This document shows positions 10,098 through 20,885 of a DNA stretch of 64,000 nucleotides, in pieces. Position 1 is the stretch's first letter. The number at the start of each line of letters is the position of its first letter. A program made the translations under genes and the position numbers. This DNA comes from Blumeriella jaapii (taxonomy: Eukaryota > Ascomycota > Leotiomycetes > Helotiales > Drepanopezizaceae), in contig VWND01000076.1 in the NCBI GenBank assembly GCA_009599575.1, positions 1,302,001 through 1,366,000 of the forward strand, in the 5' to 3' direction. The notes beneath the pieces are model-generated. The model did not search any database, was not told the origin of the DNA, and was given only the letters and a program-made list of their open reading frames with translations.

Positions 10098-11535
10098 GCT
10101 GGGTTTGCATAAATCGTATAAAAACGGTTTAATATTTTTAAACCGTGTAGTAATCGTGTAGGATTTTTAAACCGTGTAGAATACGTTTAGCGAAGGTTTG
10201 AAACATGCTTTATTACATGCCTGAGGCATATACTACCAAAGCTCCACCCAGGCCCCACAGCCCCATATACTTTTCATATGCCTAAGGCAAAAAGACCCAT
10301 ATAAATAAGGCCTAAAGATCACGTGGATACACGTGATAGCGTAGCTGCGCTAAGCCTACGCTAAATCAAACTTCTACAAATAAGTTTTTTACTTCCGATA
10401 GCTAACGACCAAACTCTATCGCAATACAATACACAATTATTACAACGTTTCAACTTCGTATTTATTTTATACAATCTTTTTTGATAAAACTATCAGTTTA
10501 TCAATTCGGCGGCGTTAATCAGGTATTTTCTTTTTTTTTTCAATAACGTTTTTCGCTAACTTATAACATTTTTGTACGTTCGCTACTTGTTTTTCAGCTT
10601 ACGTATTATTACACGGTATGTTTTTCTAATCCGAATAAGTTAAAAATAACGTTTTATTCATTTGAGATATTATACTAATTATTAGATTTACAATTATTAA
10701 GTTTTTCAATCGGTTATAGCGATAAGCGCAGGGCGACAGGCGCAGGGCGACAGGCGCAGGGCGACAGGCGCAGGGCGACAAGCGCAGAGCGACAGGCGCA
10801 AGGCGACAGGCGCGGCGTGTTTTTGCAATCCGAGTAAGTTGAAAACAACGTGTTATTCATTTGAGATATTATACTAATTATTAGATTTGCAATTATTAAG
10901 TTTTTCAATCGGTTATAGCGACAGGCGCAAAAGGGCGGGGGCGACAGGCGCAGAGCGACAGGCGCAGAGCGACAAGCGCAGGGCGACAAGCGCAAAGCGA
11001 CAGGCGCGGCGTGTTTTTGCAATCCGAGTAAGTTGAAAACAACGTGTTATTCATTTGAGATATTATACTAATTATTGGATTTGCAATTATTAAGTTTTTC
11101 AATCGGTTATAGCGACAAGCGCAAAAAGGCGGGGGCGACAGGCGCAGAAGGGCGGGGGTGACAGGCGCAAAAGGGCGGGGGGTGACAGGCGCAAAAAGGC
11201 GGGGGACAGGCGCGCAAAGTGAAAGTGGACGGAAATAAGGTCTAGTCCCGATTAGTAATAGTATATAAAACGAAATAGAGCGCACCGCCACAAATATATA
11301 CTAGCGTTTACCCCCTGCTTTTACCCCTTACTAGCTTCATGCAACCCCCTACTAGCTGTATGCAACCCTCTGCTAGCTGTTTTTATAAAACGCGTTTAAA
11401 ACGGTTTCTACACGGTTTCTACACGGTTTAAAATTTCTATACGGTTTAAAAATTATAAACCGAGCTGTGATCATTGATACCTGCCAACGGTTTATTTTCA
11501 CTATACGGTTGTTACACGGTTTATAGAAACCCAGC
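10098..11535. mobile_element. AT-rich non-autonomous element with imperfect terminal inverted repeats
   Basis: The left end reads GCTGGGTTTGCATAAATCGT. The right end, reversed, reads GCTGGGTTTCTATAAACCGT. These are imperfect inverted termini about 30 bp long. Subterminal AAACCGT/ACGGTTT heptamers occur many times near both ends (10118-10190 and 11395-11525). The ~1.44-kb body is strongly AT-rich compared with its flanks and encodes nothing recognisable. Inside are three tandem ~195-bp modules, each followed by GC-rich GGCGACAGGCGCA minisatellite units. The architecture fits a MITE-like or RIP-affected DNA transposon derivative. No clear target-site duplication was found, so the exact ends and superfamily are uncertain. 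Confidence 0.65.
10616..11215 (+). repeat. Three ~195-bp tandem modules with GGCGACAGGCGCA minisatellites
   Basis: Each module has an AT-rich block of about 110 bp (containing ATTCATTTGAGATATTATAC and TTTTTCAATCGGTTATAGCG). It is followed by a variable run of GC-rich 13-mers related to GGCGACAGGCGCA. AT blocks start near 10616, 10816 and 11010. The first block differs from the other two mainly by changes towards A/T, in the style of RIP or older decay. Confidence 0.88.
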
Positions 11536-12856
11536 ATTCTCCTCTAAGGTACCTACCTACATACCTACATACCTTTACAGTACAGTACATACAGAATGTA
11601 AGTACACATCAGTCATCAGTACAAAAGTACATCTTCCCCCCCCCCCCCCCCCTACCTTCTGCTTTCCCACTGCACGCCCCAAAACGCACCAACCAAGCAA
11701 AGCAGCAGCGCTCAGACAGGAGGCCGGCCAGGCGCGGGCGCGGGCGCGCTCCCTCTGTCTCAAACGCAAGCCACGCGCCCAGAGAGGCCAGAGCCGAAGA
11801 AGCATGAGCATGCCGCCGTGGGCCGTTTTCACTTACAGTACAGTAGACAAACATGCACGCACGCACGCCCGCCCGCCCGGCCGGACGCGAGCGCCGCATT
11901 GGGAGATGTGCGTATGTATGTATGTGTGTATGTATGTACATACAGTAGTTAGTGTAAGTAAGTACTGTACATATGGGCCGGGGAGCAGAGGAGGGCGGGC
12001 GGTGCTGCTTCGCCTGCGCGGAGTGGAGTGGAGAGGGAGGGAGGAGGGGATGCATCTCCCGGACAGGTATGTACTGTGTGTGCAGTGCTGTACTGTGTGG
12101 ATGTACAGTACTGTAGACGAAGGAAAAGAAACGTGGGGTTTGCTTTTGGTTTCATGGAGGTACGTATGTACTGTACAGTACTGTACTGTACTGTACATAT
12201 AGAGGCAGGGTAGATTTTGCGTGTGGCATGGATCGAGCGAGTCGATGCGAGCGAGAGCGAGACGGAAGGATGGTGTCGCGTGTAGAAGGTACGCGTAGGT
12301 AGGCAAGCGTGAGGCATACATACATAGTTGAGGTTCAGTAAGCTACTGACTGTACTGTACGCATGTAGCATCGCAACAACCGTAGGCGAATCACGCAAAC
12401 GAGACTGGAGTTGTGCTGTAGATACCTAGGCTTAGAGGCGGTTGGGTAGAAGATGGAGCGAAACTTGAGAGGCTTGTTGATTTGTAGATTTGCATTTGTA
12501 TTTGCTTTTGGGTTACCCCTCCCCCCTCCCCCCTTCCCCCCTCTGTCTCTCTTCATAAGGAGCGTGAGTGTCAGTTTTCTTCTGACACAAAATGAGTGTC
12601 CCAGGATATCCAGCTACCTGTTTCCCAACCTAAATTCCAAGCCCTTCAACCAGAACTCCTCGTTTCAAACATTTCGCTAAAGCCAGACACCGAGCAGCGT
12701 GTAAGCGAGGACCGTAAAAAAGGCGCTTGAAAGAGAGGTGGAGAAAAGGTAAAAGAATCAAAATATGTACAATCAAAAGTAAGACGCGTCCAAAATTGTG
12801 GTCACCACCAGTCGGGAGGGGCAGCTGAGGTGGATGAAGTGGGAAACCAGTCCGCA
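11536..12856. other. Gene-free region with TACTGTAC clusters and homopolymers
   Basis: Poly-C occurs near 11635-11653 and CATACATACATAC/GTATGTATGT tracts at 11900-11945. TACTG/CAGTA clusters occur at 11575-11592, 12064-12120, 12161-12199 and 12350-12362. Open frames here are GC-skew artefacts, with no domain or codon-like pattern that I trust. Confidence 0.55.
12161..12199. repeat. TACTG/CAGTA pentamer cluster
   Basis: GTACTGTACAGTACTGTAC-type sequence in which the pentamer TACTG and its complement alternate to form palindromes. It is representative of dozens of such clusters in intergenic DNA of this window. Confidence 0.9.
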
Positions 12857-13540
12857 CTAAATCCACATTGCCTGCTCCCCGACGCCGCCAAACCGGGTCG
12901 TGAACAGGCCACTGATCTCGCCCAGGTAGTCCTCGGCGCGGAACTTGCAGAGGCCCAGGGACAGCAGCTCCTGCTCCTCGGCTTCGACGACGGCCAGCGC
13001 CTCGCTCGTGATCCCCAAATCCTTCGTGACCTGCGCGAGCTCGTGGTCGAAGGAGAGGTCTTCCTCCACGGTCTCGATGGGCGCGGCGAACATGGTCATC
13101 GAGGCGTGAGCTATGGACGATGCGCTCCCTTGCTTCGCGACGCGCGCGGCGGCGACCCTCGAGTTCGAGCGCTCCATGCTGTGCTGCTTGGTGTGGGAGG
13201 GCGATCGGTGAGGGATAACGGGCGCATCGCTGGTCTCGGGAGAGCTTCGCTTCGAGGAAGGTGCGCCGAAGTAGCATGAGAGGTGGTTGTGCATGGGCGA
13301 GGATGCGACCGAGGACGTGCTTGGTGAACTCATGGGCGTGGAGCTGCTGGAAGAAGGCGATCTGTCGGACTCGTCGCTGGATTGAGAGGATCTGGATCCG
13401 CTGCTGCTCGGGTAGAGATCGGGTGCGTTGTACGAAAGCATGTTCGTCGTGGACAGCAGCTCGACCGGCGCAGATATCTGCAAGCCCGCGAAAGACGGCT
13501 TCGTCTTCGTACGCCTGGTGAAAGCCCTCGTGAGAGACAT
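12857..13540 (-). CDS. Conserved fungal protein of unknown function
   Basis: A single-exon frame of 227 residues from the ATG at 13538-13540. The N-terminus MSLTRAFTRRTK and the segment QISAPVELLSTTNMLSYNAP match, as I recall, a protein conserved across Pezizomycotina with no assigned function. A Ser-rich disordered middle (residues ~45-85) precedes a short conserved motif (NHLSCYFGAPS). The C-terminal ~70 residues are acidic and predicted helical (FDHELAQVTKDLGITSEALA), ending in FTTRFGGVGEQAMWI. No signal peptide or membrane segment is visible. An in-frame ATG 32 codons upstream exists (13636), but MSLTRAF is the better start because family members begin there. Function not known. Confidence 0.8.
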   Translation of the reverse strand: MSLTRAFTRRTKTKPSFAGLQISAPVELLSTTNMLSYNAPDLYPSSSGSRSSQSSDESDRSPSSSSSTPMSSPSTSSVASSPMHNHLSCYFGAPSSKRSSPETSDAPVIPHRSPSHTKQHSMERSNSRVAAARVAKQGSASSIAHASMTMFAAPIETVEEDLSFDHELAQVTKDLGITSEALAVVEAEEQELLSLGLCKFRAEDYLGEISGLFTTRFGGVGEQAMWI

Positions 13541-15715
13541 TTTGGAGGAAAAGTTCAGAGTCGTGGCTCGATTGATGTTCTCTTCCTCGTCCAGCGTAGG
13601 CGGCTGATCACAGGCTCGGCCGGGCGTGTCCCTCAAGGCCGCCCAGGTGATCTCGTTCGTTTGCCACTGCTACTTTGGGTCGTGTGAAGGATCGAGAACT
13701 GGTCAAGTTCAGGTGACTCTCTCCGTCGGTCCACTGAGATAAGCGAGATCTGTCGCGTCGATTGCCCTGCAAGACAGCACTCCGCGGTGGTTGAGTACGA
13801 GTTTGTAACTTGGTGAATGTGAATAGAAAGTGCGTGTCCGGTCGCCCAGCAATGCGTTTGTAGAAGGACTGTCCACGTCAACAGCGACGATATGAGGAAG
13901 TGTGCAAAATCCAGCTAGCAGGTACGGATGGTCACGGTAGTGTCGATAATGAACGATCGAACAGCCGGCGTCAGAACGAGGGAAGGTGATATCGACCGGT
14001 CGATGATGGAAGTGCTGCGAAGACTCTGCGACAAGAGAAAGTGAGGAAGCCGGGGCACCGGGGGTTTAATATCCAAACTAGGCGATCGAGCCGAAAGATG
14101 CTTTCGCGACTGGCGCCAATGCCAACCTGCAAGGGGCACGCGGGTGCGGGTGAGGTGAGGGGTCACGCCTTGCGCCAAATCCTAGCAGTATGTACAGTAA
14201 ATGCGTAAATGCCGCGTGTGGTAGCGGCGACGACGAGCCGTGACTGCTTCGTCGGCTCGAGCTTTTGCACAGTCCATCCTCGGTACAGCACTGTATGTCG
14301 AGTAGATGTGTTCTATCATCGTGCCAGAGCGGATGTGGACGAGGGTGCCGACATCTCTGCTGGAGGACTGGTTGTTGTTGTTGCCGACCTGCGAGTCAGC
14401 CGGGCACTTTCAGAATGCGGAACACTTGGGCACCACCTAAGCTGTCTACTCGTCTACTTCCTTCTGTACACAGTACACAGTACATAGTACAGTACAGTAC
14501 AGTAGACCCGTCGAGAAAGTTCAACGCCAGTCGCAAACCAACCCGCCAGGCGCCGAAGGCTATTCGGTCGTGAGAGTCGGCGGTTTGAACGTTGGGCGAT
14601 GCCCTGCCTCGCTTGCCTCGCTTACCCAGGCCGCCTGGGCCACAGCGGAAAGGGAGTCCAAACAAAACAAACCAAGCATGGACCCCGGCGCCGGGCCTGT
14701 CATTGGCGCCCTGTCCCATGTTTTCCGTTTCAGCATGCAAGACAAGCCGTGGGAGAGGCCAGTTAAACATCGTAATGATGGCATGGGACGCCGTACCGTT
14801 GCGCGCGCCACTTTTGGCTCCGAACGTGCAGGGCTTCAAGCTGCAAGATCGAGAGAAGTGCAGGGCACGGCACGGCGTGGCGGTCATCATCCCTTGGATG
14901 TTCAGGGGGGCCGAGGAGTCTGTTGAGATCGATGGCATGAGAAGTGACGTGTGAGGAGCCGAAGGTGCACAGTAGGTATGCACAGTGATAACCGGTCGGT
15001 GGGATTGTGGAGGAAACACTTGTGTGCGACCACGACAGGCCGGCCTGGCATGCTGCTGGCTGCTTGCTGCAGCGCGAAAACCTTGCTTTTGCATTGCAGA
15101 TGCGAGGAGGAGACCGAGGTACAGTTGAGTACTATACAGTACAGTACTGTATAGTACACAGTACTGTACTGTACTGTATGTATGTACTGTACAGTCCATA
15201 GCAAGGTAGCAGCTGTAAGCCTGTAACGGCACTAAGGACTAAAGAAATTCTTCATCACCGCAACACTGGCAACTTGGGCACGGAGATACTGTAAGATCTG
15301 CACTCACTATACAGTCCGTGTTCGCATTCACATGGCAGATTGGCGCTTTGAATCGCGATTCGGGAGCGACGAGGTAAAGTATGTTGCTGGTTTCTTCAAT
15401 GCGTAGGGCAGCAGCCACATTCCGCACCGGCACCACAATTAGGGTGCTTCATCCCATGTTGCGCAAAGATCGCCCTCTTGAAACTGTACAGTTGGCACCA
15501 ATCTCAAAATAGAAGACGATACACGATCGTGATGCTTGAGAGCGACTCGCGATATCTTGCTGGCTGGCAACCTTATCAGATCTCGCCGTGACTCGGTTTC
15601 GGGATCCCTCGCTCAGACCGCGGAGGTGGGAACAACATGACATACTGTAGGTACTGTACTGTACTGTACGGAGTCGCGAATGGGCCATTCCGCGTAGCGT
15701 CGTCCTTTTCGCCTT
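13541..15715. other. Gene-free region
   Basis: Upstream region of the 12857-13540 gene and downstream region of PWP1. TACTG/CAGTA clusters lie at 14466-14508, 15129-15197 and 15648-15669. No open frame carries recognisable protein features. Confidence 0.5.
15129..15197. repeat. TACTG/CAGTA pentamer cluster
   Basis: Roughly twelve pentamer units in alternating orientation, including the palindromes ACTGTATAGTACACAGTACT and GTACTGTACTGTACTGTA. Confidence 0.9.
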
Positions 15716-17455
15716 TCAATCCTCGTCCATCGACTCCCATCCCTCTCCACCAGCCTTTGCTTCCCCGTTTTCAGGCTCTCCTTCGGATTCGGGCTCGCTG
15801 TCGTCGTTGTTCACACGAACAAGCCTCTCCTTGATTTCTCCCTCTACCGGTGCAACCTTGTCGGCAAAGGCGCGCCTAACCGCAGCATTGGTGGACGTAT
15901 CCTAGATCTTGGGTCAGTAAGTGTTGCAATCCATCGAACGGAAGACATACCCAGACTTGGACAAGGCCTTTGCTACCTGCAACTGCTAGCCTGAATCCTA
16001 CTTCCTCGTCTGGTGCAAATGTAGTCGAGAATACCTTGCCCACATCCAAGTCACGCGAGACAACCATTGAAGGGCCCGAGGGTTGGATATTCCAAAGCTT
16101 GACCTGTCTGTCCATAGATCCAGTCGCCATGAACCCAGGAATCACAGGGTTGATATCGAATGCCGAAACCGATTCGTCATGGGCTTGGAGGATCCAGACC
16201 GGCTTGCTCTGAGCTGGATTTGCGGGCGCCTTGCGCATGTCGTGGTAATGGATAACGCCACTCTCTGTTGATACATAGAAGAAGTTTGAATCATGCGGAT
16301 CCCAACGAACAGTCTCCACGTCACTCTCGACCCCCCAGGTAGGAGCTTTCGCATCTGGTGCTCTCATATCTGCAGCTACGACAGTCCGATCATAACTCCC
16401 ACTCAACAGAATCGTTGTCTCCTTCGGATGCCACGCCAATGAACAGACCTTATCGGTGTGGTAGCTGTACGACTTTGCGCACTTGGCCGTGTTCAGATCC
16501 CACAGCTTTACCGTCTTGTCCGCGGACGAGGACGCAAGTAGATTTCGGTGCTGCCTATTTGCTGCCAAAGAGAGGACTGAATCCACGTGGTAATTGTCGT
16601 TAGACTTCTTGGACTTTTTCTTTTTCTTTTTCTTCTTCTTTTCTTCCGTACCAGCATCGCTGCTCTCTCCTCCTTGCCCAAGAATGGCGTTCGGGTACAT
16701 GCAGTCGATGGTGTCCAAGTCCCAAATCTCGATATCAGGATCAAAAGTTCCCACAGCCACAAAGTTTGCTCTGGAGTCGTTTTCAGCATTCGACTTGCCG
16801 ACTGGAAGATCCAGCCACTCTACACACAGAGGAATTGCTGGCAGCATTATGTCGTGGTGAACGTATAAATTGTCGACGCCGTCCTCGTAAACATATACCT
16901 CCAGATGCGCTACCTCATCTTCGATCTTGGCTGCCAGAAGCATGTTGTCTGTTGCCAGAATCTGGAGTTCCTCGCGCTCCTCGTCGTCCTCTTCGTTCTC
17001 TTTCATGGTGATGTAGGGATCGTCCTCATTGGATTCGTGGTAGGCCAGAGACTTGACATTTCCGAACATACCCATACCAGTACCCATTCCATCCGTGTCC
17101 TCCTCCTCCTCCTCATCATAGTGATCCAGATCATATTCTTTCAGGTCATCATCCTCGTCTCTGGATAGTAGTTGTCAGTGAAAAAGCACTGATGTTCCGG
17201 AAGCATACCCACCCTTTAGATTTGATCTGTTTGCTAGGGGCTTCGTCGTCCGACCCATCGCCCTCTTCCATCGCATCTGGATCCTTCTCGTCGGTGGCTT
17301 CCTTGCGCGCATCTTCCAAATCCTCATTCGCATCGTCAAGTTTAAGCTTCGCAAGCTCTGCGATGCGCGCGAATTCTTCCTCATCAAAGGTGTACTTGGT
17401 TGGGAATGGGGCGGCAAAGCCACGGGGGACCCAAGCCGTAGCTGATCATCGACAT
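15716..17455 (-). CDS. PWP1: Periodic tryptophan protein 1, WD40 ribosome-biogenesis factor; frame broken at codon ~4
   Basis: The model is complement(15716..15901, 15951..17160, 17213..~17455). The intron at 15902-15950 has a TACTGAC branch site and the one at 17161-17212 has a CACTGAC branch site. The protein is ~546 residues with an acidic N-terminus (DEDDDLKEYDLDHYDEEEEE), the conserved block YVHHDIMLPAIPLCVEWLDL, and a poly-Lys loop (EEKKKKKKKKKSKKS). At least four WD repeats follow (KTVKLWDLN, GSYDRTVVAADMR, RQVKLWNIQ, GLVQVWDTS) before an acidic tail. PWP1 is a nucleolar WD40 protein needed for 60S/rDNA function in yeast. The family starts M(SM)ISAT.W.PRGF. Here the ATG at 17453-17455 gives MSMIS and then runs out of frame, while AWVPRGFAAPFPTKYTFDEE lies in the frame reached only by adding 2 nt or removing 1 nt. 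The exon sum is 1639 nt, not a multiple of 3. No GT..AG intron can repair it. Confidence 0.88.
15902..15950 (-). other. PWP1 intron 2
   Basis: GTATGT donor, CTTACTGACC branch and CTAG acceptor. It joins QVW to DTSTNAAVRRAFADKVAP. Confidence 0.9.
17161..17212 (-). other. PWP1 intron 1
   Basis: GTGGGT donor, CACTGAC branch and CCAG acceptor. It joins KQIKSKG to DEDDDLKEYDL. Confidence 0.88.
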
Positions 17456-17650
17456 TTTGAATTGCGATTTCGGTTTTCCTTTGCCAGGATTCACTGAGGC
17501 AGTCCAGCTGTGGTCGTTTTTCACAGAATTATTTTTCCCCTCCAGACAAGGATACGGCGGGAGCTAAGGAAGAGCACTAGCGTCTTTGGAGATCCGAGTG
17601 TCGCGCAGATCTGATGGAACATCAGCTTTCATCACTCCCACATCCCCACC
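17456..17650. promoter_or_regulatory. Bidirectional promoter, PWP1 / PRP16
   Basis: 195 bp separates two divergent start codons. The interval is free of repeats, unlike most intergenic DNA here. Shared control of a ribosome-biogenesis factor and a splicing helicase is plausible from geometry only. Confidence 0.6.
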
Positions 17651-20600
17651 ATGGCCAGAGACGACGGCGAGACAAGCCCAAAGCGGCGGAAGCTGGATTT
17701 CAACCCTTTGAGATCCGACGATAGATTCGCAATTCCGGCCAGGCCCTCAGGAAACCGTCATGGCCCGCCAGGATCGAGTCAATCGCGATCTCAAAGTCGC
17801 ATGGGAAACGGATCTCGGGCGTCAACGCCACGTTCGCAGTCGCGATACCCACCGACCCCCCGACAGCAAGACTTGGACGGTCCTGAACCATCCGTAAACG
17901 AGGAAGATTCCAAAGCTCTTGATAGGGACTGGTACGCCGGAGACGAATTTGGCCATGTGTTCGGAGAGGACGAGCATAACCCTTTTGCGAGTTATGACAA
18001 CTCATGGGCTGAACAGCAACAAGAAGTGGCTGCGGTGGAGAAGAAGACCGGAAAGCGGATCAGCGCACGCGCGACGCAGAAGCAGAAAGATGTCGACGCT
18101 TGGGAAACCAACCGGATGCTCACGTCGGGCGTGGCTCAACGACGAGATATGGCGGACGACTTTGACGATGATGAGGAGGCGACTAGGGTACATTTGTTGG
18201 TTCATGACTTGAAGCCTCCATTTCTGGATGGAAGGACGGTCTTCTCCAAGCAGCTCGAACCAGTACCTGCAGTCCGAGATTCTCAGAGTGATATGGCCGT
18301 CTTTAGTCGTAAGGGCAGTAGGGTGGTTAAGGAGAAGCGCCAGCAGAAGGAAAGGCAAAAGCAAGCCCAAGAAGCTACAAATATGGCCGGCACTGCTCTT
18401 GGAAATTTGATAGGAGTCAAGGAAGACGAGGGCGATAGTGCTGCACCAGTTCCAGGGGAAGTGGAAAACCAGGGCAACAGCAAATTTGGACAACACATGA
18501 AGAAGAGCGAGGGGGCCAGTAACTTCAGTCAGAGCAAATCTCTGAAGGAACAAAGAGAGTTTTTGCCCGCTTTTGCAGTCCGAGAAGACCTGCTCAGGGT
18601 CATCAGAGACAATCAGGTCATTATCGTTGTTGGCGAGACAGGCTCCGGTAAAACGACGCAACTAACACAGTTTTTGTACGAAGACGGATATGCCAGACTT
18701 GGACTGATTGGATGCACGCAACCTCGCAGAGTCGCAGCTATGAGTGTGGCTAAGCGAGTCAGTGAAGAAATGGAATGCAAACTTGGTGGTACTGTTGGAT
18801 ACGCCATTCGATTCGAAGACTGCACGAGCCGGGAGACGTCTATCAAGTATATGACAGACGGTGTTCTACTGAGAGAATCACTCAATGAGCCGGACCTCGA
18901 CCGATATTCGTGTGTGATTATGGACGAAGCCCACGAGAGAGCATTAAACACCGATGTTCTTATGGGCCTGTTCAAGAAGGTTCTTGCCCGGCGGCGAGAT
19001 CTCAAACTCATTGTGACCTCGGCAACGATGAACTCGAAGCGTTTTTCGGACTTCTACGGAGGCGCACCGGAGTTTTTCATCCCAGGCCGAACCTTCCCGG
19101 TTGATATAATGTATCACCGTTCTCCCGTCGAAGATTACGTCGACCAAGCTGTCCAGCAGGTTCTCGCAATCCACGTATCACAAGGTGCTGGTGATATTCT
19201 AGTGTTCATGACCGGGCAAGAAGACATCGAAGTCACCTGCGAGCTAGTTCAGGAACGTCTCAATGCACTCAACGATCCCCCGAAGCTTAGCATCCTCCCA
19301 ATTTACAGTCAGATGCCGGCAGATCTTCAGGCAAAGATCTTCGACAAAGCTGCTCCTGGGGTCAGGAAGGTAATTGTGGCGACGAATATTGCAGAGACCA
19401 GTTTGACAGTAGACGGTATCATGTATGTGGTTGATGCTGGCTACTCGAAACTCAAAGTCTACAATCCCAGAATGGGTATGGATACTCTGCAAATTACGCC
19501 TATCTCGCAGGCCAATGCCTCTCAAAGAGCTGGCCGTGCCGGTCGCACCGGACCCGGAAAGGCCTACCACCTCTTCACAGAAGCTGCTTTCAAGGATGAA
19601 ATGTACATCCAAACAATTCCCGAGATTCAACGTACCAATCTCGCAAACACCGTCTTACTCTTGAAGTCCTTGGGTGTCAAGGACTTGCTGGATTTCGATT
19701 TTATGGACCCTCCACCGCAAGAAACGATCACAACGTCACTTTTCGACCTTTGGGCTCTGGGAGCCCTCGACAATATCGGCAATTTGACCGACATTGGCAG
19801 CAAGATGACCGCTTTTCCTATGGACCCGTCTCTAGCAAAGCTCCTCATCACATCCGAGGATTACGGCTGTAGCGAAGAGATGCTAACGATCGTATCGATG
19901 CTTAGCGTACCCAGCGTTTTCTACAGACCCAAGGAACGTCAAGACGAATCCGACGCTGCACGTGAGAAGTTCTTCGTTCCCGAATCAGATCATCTGACAT
20001 TTCTCCACGTCTACTCGCAGTGGAAATCGAATGGATATTCTGATGCCTGGTGTACGCGTCACTTTCTGCACCCAAAGTCTCTTCGCCGCGCGAAAGAGAT
20101 CAGGGAACAGCTCGGCGACATCATGAAGATGCAGAAAATGACCATGATCAGCTGTGGCACTGATTGGGATGTCATTCGAAAGTGCATCTGCTCTGGATAC
20201 TACCATCAAGCAGCGAAGGTGAAAGGCATCGGCGAATATGTTAACTTGAGGACCAGCGTGTCCGTCCAGCTGCACCCAACCAGTGCACTGTATGGGCTGG
20301 GATATCTTCCAGACTACGTCGTCTACCACGAACTCATCCTGACTTCTAAAGAATACATGTCGACAGTCACTGCAGTTGACCCGAAATGGCTTGCTGAGCT
20401 GGGAGGTGTGTTCTACTCGGTGAAGGAGAAGGGATATTCGGCGCGCGAGAAGCGTGTGACGGAGACCGAATTCAACAAGAAGATGGAGATTGAGCTCAAA
20501 ATGGCTGAAGACAAGCTGCGGGAAGAGAAGAGGCTAGAGAATGAGAGTATGAAGATGGCAAAGAAGCCAGTCGCATCAGCGGTTAAGAAGGCTTCATCGC

Positions 20601-20653
20601 ACGGAGCGGTGAGGAGACCAGCTGTGGCAAAGAGACCAGGCCGCGGATTCTGA
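17651..20653 (+). CDS. PRP16: DEAH-box pre-mRNA splicing RNA helicase Prp16 (DHX38)
   Basis: An intronless frame of 1000 residues with a CACC-ATGG start context. Residues 1-300 are disordered and Arg/Ser-rich, with blocks typical of Prp16 orthologues ([20 protein letters not shown] and [20 protein letters not shown]). The DEAH helicase core follows: motif [11 protein letters not shown] (residues 328-337), Ia TQPRRVAA, motif II DEAH (425-428), motif III SAT (457-459), and motif [14 protein letters not shown] (near 625). Winged-helix, ratchet and OB-fold regions fill residues ~660-960. The Lys-rich tail ends AKRPGRGF. Prp16 is a nuclear ATPase that remodels the spliceosome after the first catalytic step and proofreads branch-site use. 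Prp2 and Prp22 are the alternatives, but the N-terminal blocks favour Prp16. Confidence 0.93.
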   Translation: MARDDGETSPKRRKLDFNPLRSDDRFAIPARPSGNRHGPPGSSQSRSQSRMGNGSRASTPRSQSRYPPTPRQQDLDGPEPSVNEEDSKALDRDWYAGDEFGHVFGEDEHNPFASYDNSWAEQQQEVAAVEKKTGKRISARATQKQKDVDAWETNRMLTSGVAQRRDMADDFDDDEEATRVHLLVHDLKPPFLDGRTVFSKQLEPVPAVRDSQSDMAVFSRKGSRVVKEKRQQKERQKQAQEATNMAGTALGNLIGVKEDEGDSAAPVPGEVENQGNSKFGQHMKKSEGASNFSQSKSLKEQREFLPAFAVREDLLRVIRDNQVIIVVGETGSGKTTQLTQFLYEDGYARLGLIGCTQPRRVAAMSVAKRVSEEMECKLGGTVGYAIRFEDCTSRETSIKYMTDGVLLRESLNEPDLDRYSCVIMDEAHERALNTDVLMGLFKKVLARRRDLKLIVTSATMNSKRFSDFYGGAPEFFIPGRTFPVDIMYHRSPVEDYVDQAVQQVLAIHVSQGAGDILVFMTGQEDIEVTCELVQERLNALNDPPKLSILPIYSQMPADLQAKIFDKAAPGVRKVIVATNIAETSLTVDGIMYVVDAGYSKLKVYNPRMGMDTLQITPISQANASQRAGRAGRTGPGKAYHLFTEAAFKDEMYIQTIPEIQRTNLANTVLLLKSLGVKDLLDFDFMDPPPQETITTSLFDLWALGALDNIGNLTDIGSKMTAFPMDPSLAKLLITSEDYGCSEEMLTIVSMLSVPSVFYRPKERQDESDAAREKFFVPESDHLTFLHVYSQWKSNGYSDAWCTRHFLHPKSLRRAKEIREQLGDIMKMQKMTMISCGTDWDVIRKCICSGYYHQAAKVKGIGEYVNLRTSVSVQLHPTSALYGLGYLPDYVVYHELILTSKEYMSTVTAVDPKWLAELGGVFYSVKEKGYSAREKRVTETEFNKKMEIELKMAEDKLREEKRLENESMKMAKKPVASAVKKASSHGAVRRPAVAKRPGRGF

Positions 20654-20821
20654 TGTAGATACTAGATCATCGGTCACTTTAGCTTAGTTTCTCATGTTAC
20701 AGTTAATAAATGATACCAAGATATTCTTTTACACACTCGAAGAAAAATACCTACTGCACCTTGAGCACCATCTCGCCATTTGCACTTTGACACGTGATTA
20801 GGAGCTAGGTTTTCGTGAGAA

Positions 20822-20827
20822 ACGCGT
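20822..20827. promoter_or_regulatory. ACGCGT (MCB-type) site upstream of MPH1
   Basis: The palindromic hexamer ACGCGT lies 59 bp before the MPH1 start. In yeasts it is the MBF (Mbp1/Swi6) site controlling G1/S genes. A CACGTG lies about 30 bp further upstream. Function is inferred from sequence only. Confidence 0.5.
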
Positions 20828-20885
20828 CCCTCCTTTTCGAGCGCGTTGACGCTGAGGCTCGACAGCTACAAACACCACAACCGCT

